Source: Ruminococcus sp. (GTDB lineage: Bacteria > Bacillota > Clostridia > Oscillospirales > Ruminococcaceae). From it: a stretch of DNA of 43,936 nucleotides. Shown piece by piece: positions 8,738 through 16,725 of the stretch (the first letter of the stretch is position 1; every line of letters starts with the position of its first letter). Under the pieces are notes generated by a model, which was not told where the DNA came from, did not search any database, and saw nothing but the letters and a program-made list of their open reading frames with translations. The DNA is taken from positions 1 through 43,936 of the forward strand of contig JAFTPG010000005.1 in the NCBI GenBank assembly GCA_017463375.1. Reading direction: 5' to 3'. The position numbers and the translations under genes were made by a program.

Positions 8738-8967
8738 AATTGTTGTTTGGCGGGGGGGAGCTTCGCAGTCTATTGAGGGAGACCCTTTTGAAAAAGGGTC
8801 ATCCCTCAAACTCCCTCCCTAAAACTTTTATTTAAATTTTCCAGATAGGGGCATGCCCCTATCTGGAAAATTTGAGTTGAAGTCTTTGGAAAGGGGTCTG
8901 GGGAAGAACCTTTCCTCAGAAAGGTTTTCCCCAGCAGGTTGCGAAGATCCCCCGCAAAACAACAATT
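8738..8967. repeat. 230-bp inverted-repeat element with a 40-bp perfect palindrome
   Basis: Imperfect terminal repeats of about 30 bp (AATTGTTGTTT..GCGGGGG..CTTCGCA type) bound the element. Inside are a hairpin at 8773-8809 (GACCCTTTT / AAAAGGGTC with GAGGGA / TCCCTC flanks), a perfect 20+20 palindrome at 8834-8873 (half AAATTTTCCAGATAGGGGCA), and a hairpin at 8898-8934 (GGGGAAgAACCTTT / AAAGGTTtTCCCC). There is no coding potential. It looks like a MITE-like or structured repeat. It fills most of the 737-bp gap between hrcA and the YfhO gene. Confidence 0.8.
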
Positions 8968-8992
8968 TATTCAAAATCATCTATGCAGGTAC

Positions 8993-9021
8993 TTGCAAAT
9001 GGGAAAAAAATGTGATATAAT
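8993..9021 (+). promoter_or_regulatory. promoter of the YfhO-family gene
   Basis: TTGCAA (8993-8998) and a perfect TATAAT (9016-9021) are separated by 17 bp. Transcription from here gives a leader of about 300 nt that includes the inserted element at 9103-9281. Confidence 0.75.
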
Positions 9022-9102
9022 CAGAATATTATGATTTATTATAGGATAGTATTGCTCTGCGGAGACCATGTTCAGCCGCAATTCAGGCACGGGACAGGCT
9101 CT

Positions 9103-9281
9103 TTAAGGCAATACTGCACAAAGATTATACGGAAGATGCGCGACAGATTTTTCGTTAGATTGTATAAAAAGACCGCAGGCATACTGACGTATGTCAAGGG
9201 ATTTTTGTGCAGGATAACGGAAAATATGCAAGCAGATTTCGTATAAAGCCGTCAGGCGGGCTTTGTGTGGTATTGCCTTAA
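9103..9281. mobile_element. MITE-like element in the YfhO leader
   Basis: Terminal inverted repeats of 21 bp bound a 179-bp stretch without a gene: TTAAGGCAATACTGCACAAAG at 9103-9123 is matched by the reverse complement of 9261-9281, with two mismatches. Interior sequence includes partly complementary segments near both ends (GATTATACGG / TTTCGTATAA). It lies in the transcribed leader and does not disrupt the ribosome site. Short open frames crossing it are not considered real. Confidence 0.7.
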
Positions 9282-9324
9282 TCACCGGAGTCATACCGTC
9301 CGCATTCAAAGGAGGAACAACAAA

Positions 9325-12300
9325 TTGGCTAAATCCAAAGCTGTCAGCGCTAAGCCGGGATTTACAGCTGCGGACGTTATGGACAGAGAGCTTGGTAAAA
9401 AATCAAGTCCCTGGATATATGTTGCCGCATTCTTTATTCCTGCGATCCTTACGCTTATCGCTTACGCCGCATTCGGCGTATTCCCGTTCGGCGAACGTTC
9501 AGTTCTCGCCCTCGACCTCAACGGTCAGTACATTTACTACTTTGAAGCCCTCAGAGACGCTTTCTGGGGTGACGGCAGCATCTTCTACAGCTGGGGCCGT
9601 GACCTTTCGGGAGAATTCATGGGTATTATCGGCTACTACCTTGCAAGTCCGTTTACTCTTATAGTAATGCTCCTGCCCAGAACCATGATTCTGGAAAGCA
9701 TCCTCATCATGCAGCTCTGCAAGCTCGGTACGGCAGGTCTCACCTTCTGTATCTACGCTCAGAAGTCAAAGCATGTAAAGCCGCTTCAGTCGATCCTTTT
9801 CTCAACAGTCTACGCAATGATGGGCTACGCTGTTATCCAGCTCATCGACCCGATGTGGATCGACGGTGTAGTATTCCTTCCGCTGATAATCCTCGGCGTT
9901 GAAAGACTCGTCGATGACGGCAGAAAAATCAACTACATCATTCCCCTTGCAATTATGTTCATCGCCAACTTCTATATCGGCTACATGGTTGCGATCTTTG
10001 TTGCGATGTACTTCCTGTACTACCTTTTCTTCGGTACAGAGAGAAGATTCAAGGATACATACGAGTATGTAAAGGTTATCGGACGAATGTTCCTCGCAAC
10101 TGCCGTGGTGCTTATGTGCAGTGCGATTATGCTCCTGCCCGTTTACAATGCTCTTTCACTCGGTAAGTTCGAGTTCTCACAGCCCGATTACAGCTATGCA
10201 ACTCAGTTCTCACCCATCGAGCTTGTTCCGACGCTTCTCCCGAACCAGTACTACTCCGTAAACATGCACGGTAAGCCCGAGATTTACTGCGGCGTTCTCT
10301 CGCTTGTACTTCTCCCGCTGTTCTACCTCAACAAAAAGGTTTCAAGAAACCAGAAGATCGGATATACCCTTATCGTTCTGGCACTCTTCTTCAGTATGTA
10401 CATCAAGCCTGTTGATATGCTCTGGCACGGCGGACAGACTCCTAACTGGCTCCCGTACAGATACTCGTTCCTGCTCTCATTCGTGCTGGTTTCGATGGCT
10501 GCCACTATCTTCTCGAATCTCGACGGCTACAAGCTCAATATCAAGCAGATAGGCGGAACCTTCGTCGGAATTCTTGCGCTTGTGCTTCTCTTTGAAGCTA
10601 AAATGGACAGCTTCGAGTATCAGCAGGGCAAATTCAAATACGTTGCAAGCGCCCCCTATACAACAGAGGAATCCTTCGGCGGCGAACAGTATACGGAGCT
10701 GTGGCTCGGTACTCTTGCCTTTGGTATGCTCCTTGCGGCATTCTATCTGTTTATGCTCTATCTGTACAGCAACTCCAAAAACACAAAGCACAAGAGAGTC
10801 ATCACCTTCGCTATGGCGGCTGTTGTCTGCTTTGAGGCAGGCTACAACGCTTACGATACCTTTAAAAAGGTTGACAAGGAGGTTGCCTTCTCCAACCGTG
10901 ATACCTACTACAATATCATGCAGGCAGGACGTGACGTCACTGAAACTCTTGAAGAGCATGACGACGGTCTTTACCGTGCTGAGAAAACCTTTTTCCGTAC
11001 CGTTAACGATAACCTCACATACGGTCTGAGAGGTATCTCGCACTCCAGCTCGGTAATGAACACCAAAATCATCAACTTTATCGAGACAATGGGCTACTCC
11101 ATGAGAAGCTACGTTACAAGATACGACGGTAACTCGTCTCTCGCTGACTCGCTGCTCGGTATCAAGTATATCATCCACGACCCCCGTCAGACTAATAACA
11201 AGTCCATTCTCAACACTACCTACAACCAGATCTTCACCGAGGACTATATCAACAACGAGGGTAATCAGTCCACTTTCCAGGTTTACGAGAACCCCAATGC
11301 GCTCTCTATCGGCTACATGGTAAGCGAGGATATCACTAACCTCGGTCACCTCGGAAACGATAACCCGTTCAACAGCCAGAATATCTTCATGAGTACGCTC
11401 TCGGGCAATACCCAGTTCTCAACGACTCCCGCAACCGAGACTCAGAGTGAAATCATCAACATCGACGGCTTCAGAGAGTACTACACAAGACTCCCTGAGA
11501 CTATCGTCCTCAACGAGTGCGTTGAGTCACCCTACGGCGAACAGAGACTCTTTACTGCTAATGCAGACGCTACAAATCCGCTCGTAAACGTTCAGGTTCA
11601 GGCTCAGAATGATGACGAGATCTATATGTACTTCAAGACATATAATGAGAAGGCTGTTAACCTCTGGATCTCCTCCGAAAAGGACGAAAACGGCAACTTC
11701 ATCAATCATTCTCAGCTCTCTTCAAACGCTTACTACGAGAACCATGACTACTGCGCTGTAAGACTCGGCTCCTACCCCGCAGGTACTGACATCGAGATCC
11801 GTATGACTATCCGTCTTAACTCCGCTGCTCCCGATACTGAGGAGTACACGATCGTTAAGGATTTCTTCGTTTATCACTTCAACGACGCTCTCTTCCAGGA
11901 GGATATCGACAAGCTCAAGACAAATCAGTGGGATATCACAGAGTACACCGACAGATATATCGAGGGTACTATCACTGCTGAGGAAGGTCAGATAATGTTC
12001 ACTTCAATTCCGTCCGAGCCGGGCTGGACAGTCAAGGTTGACGGCAAGAAGGTTGAACAGGTCGAGCTTATCTCCGCATTCATCGGTATTCCGCTTGAGC
12101 CGGGTACTCATACAGTTACCATGGAGTATACTCCGCCCGGATTCATTATAGGAGTCATCCTGCTTATACTCGGTATCGGCGCGATCGTGCTGTTCTACCT
12201 CTACGACAGAAAGAACAACAAGGTTCTTATCGCTGCAATCAAAGCTAAGAAGCAGGCAAAGATCAATAAGGAAAGAGCTGCACAGGGACTTCCCGCTATT

Positions 12301-12504
12301 GAGGAGACTCCCGAGGTTCCGCAGCAGAAAAAGCCCTCGATAATCAAGTCAAAGGGCGCTCCGGCTGCAAAGGAAGAGGAAAAGACTGAAAATTCCGATT
12401 CCGAAAGCCAGCAGGAGGAGAATGCTCCCGAGCAGAGCAATAATGCTCCGGCTGCAAATAATCAGCCCAAAAAGAAAAAGGGTAAGAAAAAGAAAAAGAG
12501 ATAA
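9325..12504 (+). CDS. YfhO-family polytopic membrane protein
   Basis: This family of large bacterial membrane proteins is linked to glycosylation of cell-surface polymers such as lipoteichoic acid; the exact reaction here is inferred only from the family. The first 500 residues hold about a dozen membrane segments. They contain the family's opening pattern, LDLNGQYIYYFEALRDAFWG and then FYSWGRDLSGEFMG with YYLASPF. A large extracytoplasmic domain follows, then one more membrane helix near residue 965 (GVILLILGIGAIVLFYLYD). The cytoplasmic tail is rich in Glu/Pro and ends in a run of lysines (PKKKKGKKKKKR). TTG at 9325 is chosen because AAAGGAGGAAC lies directly upstream and the 21-residue longer ORF starts inside the inserted repeat. 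This gives 1059 residues. The gene is monocistronic. Confidence 0.9.
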   Translation: MAKSKAVSAKPGFTAADVMDRELGKKSSPWIYVAAFFIPAILTLIAYAAFGVFPFGERSVLALDLNGQYIYYFEALRDAFWGDGSIFYSWGRDLSGEFMGIIGYYLASPFTLIVMLLPRTMILESILIMQLCKLGTAGLTFCIYAQKSKHVKPLQSILFSTVYAMMGYAVIQLIDPMWIDGVVFLPLIILGVERLVDDGRKINYIIPLAIMFIANFYIGYMVAIFVAMYFLYYLFFGTERRFKDTYEYVKVIGRMFLATAVVLMCSAIMLLPVYNALSLGKFEFSQPDYSYATQFSPIELVPTLLPNQYYSVNMHGKPEIYCGVLSLVLLPLFYLNKKVSRNQKIGYTLIVLALFFSMYIKPVDMLWHGGQTPNWLPYRYSFLLSFVLVSMAATIFSNLDGYKLNIKQIGGTFVGILALVLLFEAKMDSFEYQQGKFKYVASAPYTTEESFGGEQYTELWLGTLAFGMLLAAFYLFMLYLYSNSKNTKHKRVITFAMAAVVCFEAGYNAYDTFKKVDKEVAFSNRDTYYNIMQAGRDVTETLEEHDDGLYRAEKTFFRTVNDNLTYGLRGISHSSSVMNTKIINFIETMGYSMRSYVTRYDGNSSLADSLLGIKYIIHDPRQTNNKSILNTTYNQIFTEDYINNEGNQSTFQVYENPNALSIGYMVSEDITNLGHLGNDNPFNSQNIFMSTLSGNTQFSTTPATETQSEIINIDGFREYYTRLPETIVLNECVESPYGEQRLFTANADATNPLVNVQVQAQNDDEIYMYFKTYNEKAVNLWISSEKDENGNFINHSQLSSNAYYENHDYCAVRLGSYPAGTDIEIRMTIRLNSAAPDTEEYTIVKDFFVYHFNDALFQEDIDKLKTNQWDITEYTDRYIEGTITAEEGQIMFTSIPSEPGWTVKVDGKKVEQVELISAFIGIPLEPGTHTVTMEYTPPGFIIGVILLILGIGAIVLFYLYDRKNNKVLIAAIKAKKQAKINKERAAQGLPAIEETPEVPQQKKPSIIKSKGAPAAKEEEKTENSDSESQQEENAPEQSNNAPAANNQPKKKKGKKKKKR

Positions 12505-12516
12505 TTTCTCTTAATT

Positions 12517-12547
12517 AAGGGACAGGCAGTAATGTCTGTCCCTTTAA
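12517..12547 (+). terminator. terminator-like hairpin after the YfhO gene
   Basis: A 12-bp stem (AAGGGACAGGCA / TGTCTGTCCCTT, one wobble) with loop GTAA lies at 12517-12544, 13 bp past the stop, and is followed by a short T-run. Confidence 0.65.
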
Positions 12548-12570
12548 CTGTATATTCATATGAAAAATAT

Positions 12571-12642
12571 GGGCGCACGGAATGCGCCCCTACATTTCGG
12601 TTATTTTGTGCCATTTCGTGTAGGGGCGAGTTCCGCTCGCCC
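12571..12642. repeat. pair of short palindromic repeats in opposite orientation
   Basis: GGGCGCACGGAATGCGCCCCTAC (given in part: GGGCGCA / TGCGCCCC) at 12571-12593 and GTAGGGGCGAG / CTCGCCC at 12620-12642 face each other. Both belong to the window-wide family. They lie in the 322-bp gap between the YfhO gene and recR. Confidence 0.8.
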
Positions 12643-12680
12643 GAGATTTTGAAACAAAATTCAATTTATCAACAATCTGT

Positions 12681-12746
12681 GAGACAGGCAGCCAATCCTG
12701 TCTCTTTTCATGCTTATCAAAAAAGTCCGGTTTTCACCGGACTTTT
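12681..12746. terminator. two consecutive terminator-like hairpins
   Basis: GAGACAGG / CCTGTCTC at 12681-12704 is followed by TTTTC. AAAAGTCCGGT / ACCGGACTTTT at 12721-12746 is a perfect 11-bp stem with A- and T-runs on its two sides, so it can work in both directions between the convergent YfhO and recR transcripts. Confidence 0.6.
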
Positions 12747-12794
12747 GCTGATTTATATAACATCTGAGATTCAGAACTTGCTGATAATCCGAAT

Positions 12795-12819
12795 GCCCCG
12801 GAGCATCATGATCCGGGGC
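12795..12819 (-). terminator. GC-rich hairpin after recR
   Basis: GCCCCGGA / TCCGGGGC form an 8-bp stem with a 9-nt loop just beyond the recR stop codon. There is no clear U-run, so it may stabilise the 3' end rather than terminate. Confidence 0.45.
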
Positions 12820-12826
12820 GCAGATT

Positions 12827-13429
12827 TTACATATTATTCCTGTTCTCGAGCGCCTTGAAGAGCGTTACTTCATCGGCATATTCGAGGATTCCGCCGACAG
12901 GGAGACCGAATGCGAGTCTTGTCACCGTGATTCCCAGCGGCTTGAGGAGATTAGCGATATAAAGCGCCGTAGCGTCGCCCTCGACAGTAGGATTGGTCGC
13001 CATGATGACCTCGGAAACGTCACCCTTGCCGACTCTTGCCAGCAATTCACGAATGCGGAGCTTATCGGGAGTCACGCCGTCCATAGGCGAAAGAAGCCCG
13101 TGCAGGACGTGATAAAGACCGTTATACTCCCTTGTGCGCTCGAAAGCGGTGACATCCTTTGGACCCTCCACAACGCAGATAACGCTTCTGTCACGCTCGC
13201 TGTCGGAGCAGATCGGACAAATCTCCCTCTCAGTCAGATTCTGACAGCATTTGCATGACTTCACCTTAGTTTTAGCGTCCACGAGAGCCTGAGCGAACTC
13301 CTTGACCGAGTCCGTATCCATTGACATAACGTGGTAAGCGAGCCTCTGAGCCGATTTCATGCCAATACCGGGCAGCGAGGCGAATTTTTCCGCCAGAATC
13401 ACCAGCGGAAGCGCATTATGGTCAGCCAT
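12827..13429 (-). CDS. recR: recombination mediator RecR
   Basis: RecR acts with RecF and RecO to load RecA on gapped DNA. The 200-residue protein is full length. It has an N-terminal helix-hairpin-helix (LPGIGMKSAQRLAYH), a four-cysteine zinc site (CKCCQNLTEREICPIC), a Toprim domain beginning VICVVEGPKDVTAFERT with the later acidic residues in VIMATNPTVEGDATA, and the C-terminal segment TRLAFGLPVGGILEYAD. The start lies 5 bp after the ybaB stop with a weak ribosome site, consistent with translational coupling. The order dnaX-ybaB-recR is conserved across Firmicutes. Confidence 0.97.
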   Translation of the reverse strand: MADHNALPLVILAEKFASLPGIGMKSAQRLAYHVMSMDTDSVKEFAQALVDAKTKVKSCKCCQNLTEREICPICSDSERDRSVICVVEGPKDVTAFERTREYNGLYHVLHGLLSPMDGVTPDKLRIRELLARVGKGDVSEVIMATNPTVEGDATALYIANLLKPLGITVTRLAFGLPVGGILEYADEVTLFKALENRNNM

Positions 13430-13434
13430 TCCGA

Positions 13435-13779
13435 TTAAAAGAGTCCCGGAAGTGAAACTCCGCCGGTGATCTTGTTCATTTCGTTCTCAGTAGTCTGCTC
13501 GATGTTGTTTACAGCCTCGTTTACAGCGCTGATGATGAGATCCTGAAGCATCTCGATATCCTCGGGATCAACGACCTCGGGCTTGAGTGTAAGCGACTTG
13601 ATAGTTTTCTTACCTGTGAGGACAACCTCAACAGCTCCGCCGCCTGCTGTAGCGGTAAAGTCTCTCTCCTCGATATCGTTCTGGAGGTCAGTGATCTGCT
13701 CCTGCATTTTCTGAGCCTGTCTGATCATGGAATTCATATTCTGATTTCCGCCCATATTCTTAGGTACTCTTGCTCTCAT
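13435..13779 (-). CDS. YbaB/EbfC nucleoid-associated protein
   Basis: This is a small DNA-binding protein of the YbaB/EbfC family that forms tweezer-like dimers and is normally encoded between dnaX and recR, as here. The 114-residue sequence contains the long N-terminal helix (MNSMIRQAQKMQEQITDLQND), the conserved TATAGGGAVEVVLTGKKTIKSLTL core and a C-terminal helix ending in GGVSLPGLF. The ATG at 13779 has AAAGGAG at 9-nt spacing and is accepted. Internal Met residues within the first 20 codons are less well supported. Its exact role (nucleoid structure or recombination support) is not established from the sequence. Confidence 0.95.
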   Translation of the reverse strand: MRARVPKNMGGNQNMNSMIRQAQKMQEQITDLQNDIEERDFTATAGGGAVEVVLTGKKTIKSLTLKPEVVDPEDIEMLQDLIISAVNEAVNNIEQTTENEMNKITGGVSLPGLF

Positions 13780-13807
13780 TTTAAAATTCTCCTTTAAATT
13801 TTGATTA

Positions 13808-13969
13808 AGAACCTGTCTTCATAAGAAATATGTATGGATTTTCGAGCATAATTTTGTTGCAGACAAGGCGAAAATTTGCAGGAGGGCTGTCGCCCTGCAA
13901 GGATTTTCAACGCAGTATGCGGCGAAATTTGCCGAGAATACATGCGTATTTCTTTGTGAAGGCAGGTTC
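13808..13969. repeat. 162-bp inverted-repeat element between dnaX and ybaB
   Basis: Outer arms of about 37 bp pair with a few mismatches. One arm begins AGAACCTGTCTTCATAAGAA; the other, reverse complemented, begins AGAACCTGCCTTCACAAAGA. The centre contains a GC-rich hairpin (GCAGGAGGGC / GCCCTGC). The element is non-coding and sits in the middle of an otherwise tight operon, so it would fold into a long hairpin in the mRNA. It resembles a MITE or a repetitive extragenic element. Confidence 0.75.
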
Positions 13970-14006
13970 TGATATGGTTTGGCAATTCTGCATTGTGGAA
14001 TCGCCG

Positions 14007-15617
14007 TTAATTATTCTCAACAGCCGTTTCAATACTGCTGTCAATTGCTTTTTTGATGAGTTTTTCCGCCATACTCTGCTGCTCCTCCTTAGAGACAGCG
14101 CATCTTGCTCTGATAACGAACCTCTGACCGAGGACTCTTCGGATAGTTTCGCCGAGTGACAGGGCGTTCTCCTTATTCTTGAACAGAGTGATAAAGAATC
14201 TGTTCTGAGCCGTAATAAAGATAACATTTCCTGCTGTGGCGGCAGTGGAATTTTCGAGACTTCCTGCAACAGAGGGATTGACGTTTTTGAACTCCTCGAG
14301 CACCTCGTTCCATCTTTCGCACGGAACGAGATCGCCGGGCTTGAGCTTTTTCAAATCGACGCTGGGAACGGGTTCAGCTTCCACGGCAGGATTATTAGCC
14401 GTAAGAACCTCAGACGGCTTTGAGCTTCGTTTTACGGAAGCAGCTTCGCCTGCTGAGACAGAGCTGATTTTATTCTCCAACTGTTTTATTTTATCATATA
14501 TTTCAGAATTGTCAATAGTTTCGGCGGTATTCTTTACATTTCCGCAAAGCTTTATGAGCGCCATCTCGAACTCGACGCGCCTGTTCATGACCTTGTTCAT
14601 GCGTTCGCGGCATTCCTGAAGCACAGCAAGACGTTTCATGACTGTTTCAAGGTCTGTTTCAGCGGCGAGCTTTCTGAGTCTTGCAAGCTCGTCGGGCATG
14701 CAGATGATGAGCTTATCAGCCGTCTCGGGCGAGACCTTCAGCAGCATAACATTACGCAGCTGCATAATAAGCTCCTCGCAGAGCCTTGTAAGGTCCTTGG
14801 ACATATCGTACAGCGAGCCTGCAACAGCGAGTGCTCCTGCCGTATTGCCGCCTGAAACGGCTTCAAGGATCTCGTACAGGTATTCACGTCCTGCGATTCC
14901 TGCCGTTGCGGAAACTGCTTCTGCGTCGATCACCTCGGCGCAGACCGAGCACTGATCCAGCAGAGAAATAGCGTCACGCATACCTCCGTCGGCGAGCTTC
15001 GCTATAAGAGCCGCACCGTCCTCAGTGAGATTAATGCTCTCGCACGAGGCGATATGCAGGAGTCTTGCGGCGATGTCCTCAGCCCTGATTCTGCGGAAGT
15101 CGTATCTCTGACAGCGTGAAGCGATAGTTGCGGGAACCTTGTGGATCTCGGTAGTTGCAAGTATAAATTTGACATACGGCGGAGGCTCCTCCATAATTTT
15201 CAACAGAGCGTTGAACGCACTTACCGAAAGCATGTGAACCTCGTCGATGATATATATTTTGAAGTCGCCTCGCTCGGGAGTATAAACAGCTCCGTCACGC
15301 AGGTCACGGATATCGTCAACACCGTTGTTTGAAGCGGCGTCGATTTCGATTATATCGGTCAGAGCGCCGCTGTCGGCGTCACGGCAGATATCGCACTCAA
15401 GACAGGGATTTCCTCCGTGCATACTGCGGCAGTTTACCGCCTTTGCGAGGATTCTCGCACAGGTAGTCTTACCCGTACCTCTCGAGCCTGTGAACAGATA
15501 TGCATGAGCGGTTTTTCCGCTGACTATCTGATTTTTCAGCGTATCGGTAATATGCTGCTGGGAGATCACGTCATCGAACGACATAGGTCTCCATTTTCTG
15601 TACAATGCCTTATACAA
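14007..15617 (-). CDS. dnaX: DNA polymerase III subunit gamma/tau
   Basis: This is the clamp-loader ATPase that loads the beta clamp at the replication fork. The AAA+ domain has the Walker A motif GSRGTGKTTCARILAKAVNC, a zinc module (C..CLECDIC), Walker B IIDEVHMLS and the SRC motif ATIASRCQRYDF with the arginine finger. Domain III follows at about 225-370. The C-terminal part is short and variable, ending after a tau-like segment. The start is TTG at 15617 (536 residues): AAAGGAG is 8 nt upstream, and LYKALYRKWRP is the canonical beginning. The longer frame to 15686 would overlap the upstream TPR gene. I see no obvious slippery A-run for a gamma frameshift. Confidence 0.96.
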   Translation of the reverse strand: MYKALYRKWRPMSFDDVISQQHITDTLKNQIVSGKTAHAYLFTGSRGTGKTTCARILAKAVNCRSMHGGNPCLECDICRDADSGALTDIIEIDAASNNGVDDIRDLRDGAVYTPERGDFKIYIIDEVHMLSVSAFNALLKIMEEPPPYVKFILATTEIHKVPATIASRCQRYDFRRIRAEDIAARLLHIASCESINLTEDGAALIAKLADGGMRDAISLLDQCSVCAEVIDAEAVSATAGIAGREYLYEILEAVSGGNTAGALAVAGSLYDMSKDLTRLCEELIMQLRNVMLLKVSPETADKLIICMPDELARLRKLAAETDLETVMKRLAVLQECRERMNKVMNRRVEFEMALIKLCGNVKNTAETIDNSEIYDKIKQLENKISSVSAGEAASVKRSSKPSEVLTANNPAVEAEPVPSVDLKKLKPGDLVPCERWNEVLEEFKNVNPSVAGSLENSTAATAGNVIFITAQNRFFITLFKNKENALSLGETIRRVLGQRFVIRARCAVSKEEQQSMAEKLIKKAIDSSIETAVENN

Positions 15618-15637
15618 TAAAACCGCTCCTTTCCTGA

Positions 15638-16531
15638 TCAGCTGTGCAGGAGTTCCTTCTCCATTTCTTTTTCCTTTGCATGGCACTCGGTAAGAGCCGC
15701 TGCCTGAACCTGTTTATAGTATTCGGTAAAGCCCTGAGGATCCTTGATATGATTCAGCAGAGCCGACTTGTAAAGCTCCTCACCCTTGTCGAATTCGTGG
15801 AGAATTGTATGAGCCACGGCAGCTCCGCCGAGAGCGTCGGCATAGTTCTCGTGAAGCTCGATTGCCTCATTGTACCATTTCAGAGCCGTTCTGCCGTCGC
15901 TGAGGTGCAGATACATTCTTCCGATATCGGTGCGGACGAACATTTTGTAGGTATTCTTATCCTCAAAGAGAATGGTGTTGTATATATCCAGAGCTTCATT
16001 GATATCTCCCATAGCTCCGAGCGCTCTTGCAAGGAGAAAGGGCAGGATATCGTGTGAGAAGCCCAGCTGCTGAGCCTTTTCATAATACATTACAGTATTC
16101 GGATAGTACTCCATAACGTCGTAGCAGCGAGCTATATAGAAGCACAGGACTGCCTGTTCCGACTGTCTGAGAGAGCCGAAGCAGCTTTCCTCAATGGACT
16201 TGAAACCTGTCAAAGCAGAATTGATCTCGCCCTTCATAAGCTTTTCTACGGAATCGGAGAAAACACGGTTAGATTTTCCCGGTCCCAGAAAATTTTTGCC
16301 GATAAGCTCAGCGTCGTACTTATGCGGAGAGCGCAGCATCATTATCAGCGCCGGAATCAATACGGCGGTCAGGTTGAACAGAAGCAAGATTCTGACAATA
16401 TACATGATCTCGGGAAGTCCCGTTGCATACATGAAACCGGCAAGAGCATAGAATCCGAGAGTACTCACAAAAGTACCTATAAATATGGTCTTACGCAGAC
16501 TCGTGAAGAGCTTGCGGAAAAAATACTTCAT
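15638..16531 (-). CDS. membrane-anchored TPR-repeat protein
   Basis: Two hydrophobic segments near the N-terminus (about residues 14-36, FIGTFVSTLGFYALAGFMYATG, and 40-62, IVRILLLFNLTAVLIPALIMML) anchor the protein. About 200 residues of tetratricopeptide-like helical repeats follow, for example YYPNTVMYYEKAQQLG, GDINEALDIYNTILFEDK and GRTALKWYNEAIELHENYADA. It probably scaffolds a protein complex on the cytoplasmic face, but no function can be assigned. The start at 16531 (ATG) has GGAGG 9 nt upstream. A longer frame to 16636 is rejected because it reads through the SRP RNA. It lies between SRP RNA and dnaX in the same orientation, 20 bp from dnaX. Confidence 0.8.
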   Translation of the reverse strand: MKYFFRKLFTSLRKTIFIGTFVSTLGFYALAGFMYATGLPEIMYIVRILLLFNLTAVLIPALIMMLRSPHKYDAELIGKNFLGPGKSNRVFSDSVEKLMKGEINSALTGFKSIEESCFGSLRQSEQAVLCFYIARCYDVMEYYPNTVMYYEKAQQLGFSHDILPFLLARALGAMGDINEALDIYNTILFEDKNTYKMFVRTDIGRMYLHLSDGRTALKWYNEAIELHENYADALGGAAVAHTILHEFDKGEELYKSALLNHIKDPQGFTEYYKQVQAAALTECHAKEKEMEKELLHS

Positions 16532-16558
16532 GACAGCCGGCCTCCATTCTGAAAAAAA

Positions 16559-16686
16559 TTCCGGAACATAGATGTGCAGGCTGGCTGCGGCACACAAAAC
16601 GCTCCGCTTAATGCTGCTCGGTCTCCCGCCTGACATGGTTCACGGTGTTTCATTGCACAGGGCCCGCACATCTATATTTCGGAATT
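16559..16686 (-). ncRNA. ffs: signal recognition particle RNA (small bacterial type)
   Basis: The minus strand carries the S-domain signature GUGAACCAUGUCAGG, then CGG-GAGA-CCG, then AGCAGCAUUAAGCGG. This is close to the Bacillus scRNA core with its GNRA tetraloop and the asymmetric loop bound by the Ffh M domain. The two ends (AUAGAUGUGC near 16675 and GCACAUCUAU near 16570) pair in a long closing helix that continues through UUCCG / CGGAA and runs into a U7 stretch, so the closing helix also serves as terminator. The molecule is about 125 nt with no room for an Alu domain. It lies upstream of the TPR-dnaX-ybaB-recR genes, a typical Firmicute location. Confidence 0.92.
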
Positions 16687-16725
16687 TCCTGTAAAATCTC
16701 TTTTATCGCTTACGCTATACTAAAT

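Noticed and set aside
9031..9246. Small open frame upstream of the YfhO gene
   Set aside because: It lies mostly in the MITE-like element, with no ribosome site and no similarity to known proteins.
10477..11349. 290-codon open frame antisense to the YfhO gene
   Set aside because: It has no ribosome site, no recognisable domain, and lies wholly within a well-supported gene on the other strand.
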